NCBI RefSeq assembly: GCF_037076565.1
Contig: NZ_AP029028.1
Coordinates: 1,178,001 to 1,242,000, forward strand
Direction: 5' to 3'
DNA: 64,000 nt
Source: Herbaspirillum sp. DW155
Lineage (GTDB): Bacteria > Pseudomonadota > Gammaproteobacteria > Burkholderiales > Burkholderiaceae_D
Shown here: positions 63,347 to 64,000 of the stretch, piece after piece
How the letters are laid out: each line of letters starts with the position of its first letter
Numbering within the stretch: the first letter of the stretch is position 1
Notes under the pieces: model-generated
Databases searched by the model: none
What the model was told of the DNA's origin: nothing
Seen by the model: the letters and a program-made list of their open reading frames with translations, nothing else
Made by a program: the position numbers and the translations under genes

Positions 63347-64000
63347 GCATGAAAGTCCATACCGACTTCTACGTGAGGGCTGCTTCATCCGGGCTGCCAG
63401 CTGGTTTCTATCGGGTTGTCTGGATGACGGATCGGGAGCCGGATCTTGTTCTCGTTGAGATCCCAACTTATGAGGATGTGGAGCATCAGGCGAAGCTGAA
63501 AATCCATTACAAACGCCCACTAATAGCGAATAAGAAAGTGATAGAAAAGGGGATTTTAAACGGCAATGTTCTTCTAGCAGAGGCATCACCGGAACTGAGA
63601 AAAAAGGAACCAGTTCTCAACGCCGTTCTTAGCCCAAAGGAGAAGTTGCGGGCAGCGATCCTAAAAGATTTCGACATGCATGCGACGCACACCTTGATTT
63701 TCGGTAAGCGTTGGGAAGCGGAAATGACACGTCTATCCAAGAAGTATGGGGGCTGCACGAATACGATTAAGCGACTGATACTGAAATACTTCTACACAGG
63801 TAGAAATCTTGAGGAGACCGTAAGGGATAAGCGCAGACCCAAGGGGCTGCCGCGTGTCATTAAGAAAAAGCTCGGTCGAAAGCGGGACATAGTCAAAACG
63901 GGGAGATCCACCGAGGAAGGAGTTAACCGAGAGGAGCATGAGGGCCTAGTCATCTCTTACTTGGCAAGCAGAGGGAAAGACGCCAGCAACAGCTCTATCC
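63343..64000 (+). CDS. tnsB: TnsB-like (DDE) transposase, 5' part
   Basis: Open from ATG 63343 to the window end, 219 complete codons and no stop. The part seen is the N-terminal DNA-binding region: LSPKEKLRAAILKDFDMH, a helix-turn-helix-like stretch WEAEMTRLSKKYGGCTNTIKRLILKYFYTGRNLEETV, then the basic KKKLGRKRDIVKTGR. This layout is that of TnsB/Mu-type transposases before the RNase H core. The catalytic domain lies outside. Start overlaps the tnsA stop. Confidence 0.75.
   Translation, partial: MSMKVHTDFYVRAASSGLPAGFYRVVWMTDREPDLVLVEIPTYEDVEHQAKLKIHYKRPLIANKKVIEKGILNGNVLLAEASPELRKKEPVLNAVLSPKEKLRAAILKDFDMHATHTLIFGKRWEAEMTRLSKKYGGCTNTIKRLILKYFYTGRNLEETVRDKRRPKGLPRVIKKKLGRKRDIVKTGRSTEEGVNREEHEGLVISYLASRGKDASNSSI

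Overview
The window is a high-GC chromosomal segment from a Gram-negative bacterium. Gene content and order (tol-pal, queA-tgt, yajC-secD-secF, zapA next to a 6S RNA, sixA-ppk divergent from pstSCAB-phoUBR, several Tar/Tsr-type chemoreceptors) point to a betaproteobacterium of the Burkholderiales. My best guess is an Oxalobacteraceae member such as Herbaspirillum; that name rests on recognising protein families, not on a search.

Layout. 1-5.1 kb (minus strand): start of pal, tolB, tolA, tolR, tolQ, the ybgC-type thioesterase and a ydfG-type dehydrogenase. 5.3-7.5 kb: a ZTP riboswitch ahead of glyA, then nrdR. 7.6-8.6 kb: a 6S RNA with its own promoter and terminator, then zapA and a zapB-like coiled-coil gene. 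8.7-11.9 kb: a DTW-domain tRNA-modifying enzyme and recG, with a consensus LexA box between recG and the divergent queA. 12-14.2 kb: queA-tgt.

14.2-24 kb: a block of regulatory genes and a chromate transporter separates tgt from yajC-secD-secF (24.2-27.7 kb). It comprises a LuxR-type regulator with a hybrid kinase, and an overlapping run of hybrid kinase, HD-GYP regulator, HDOD protein and PAS kinase. 27.8-37.7 kb is mixed: tcdA, an EamA transporter, a DUF4337 protein, katG, a PhnZ-like HD oxygenase convergent with an AraC regulator, an unusual trypsin-like protease/non-specific nuclease fusion, and a 3-hydroxybutyrate dehydrogenase.

Phosphate theme, 38.2-57.5 kb: a tight operon of an OlsB-type N-acyltransferase, a metallophosphoesterase (PlcP/LpxH-like) and a group 1 glycosyltransferase looks like a phosphorus-sparing membrane-lipid module. 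Three tandem chemoreceptor genes follow, each with its own terminator. Then come sixA-ppk and the divergent pstSCAB-phoU-phoB-phoR locus, with recognisable PHO boxes facing both ways, and a fourth chemoreceptor gene.

59.5-61.3 kb: a two-gene sugar-acid catabolic operon (SDR plus FAH-family hydrolase, probably L-fucose/L-rhamnose type) behind a GntR/FadR-type operator. At about 61.44 kb the DNA turns AT-rich, and from 62.4 kb to the end lie a TnsA-like endonuclease gene and the 5' part of a TnsB-like transposase gene: one edge of a Tn7-like transposon whose cargo lies outside the window. I saw no CRISPR array, rRNA or tRNA gene.
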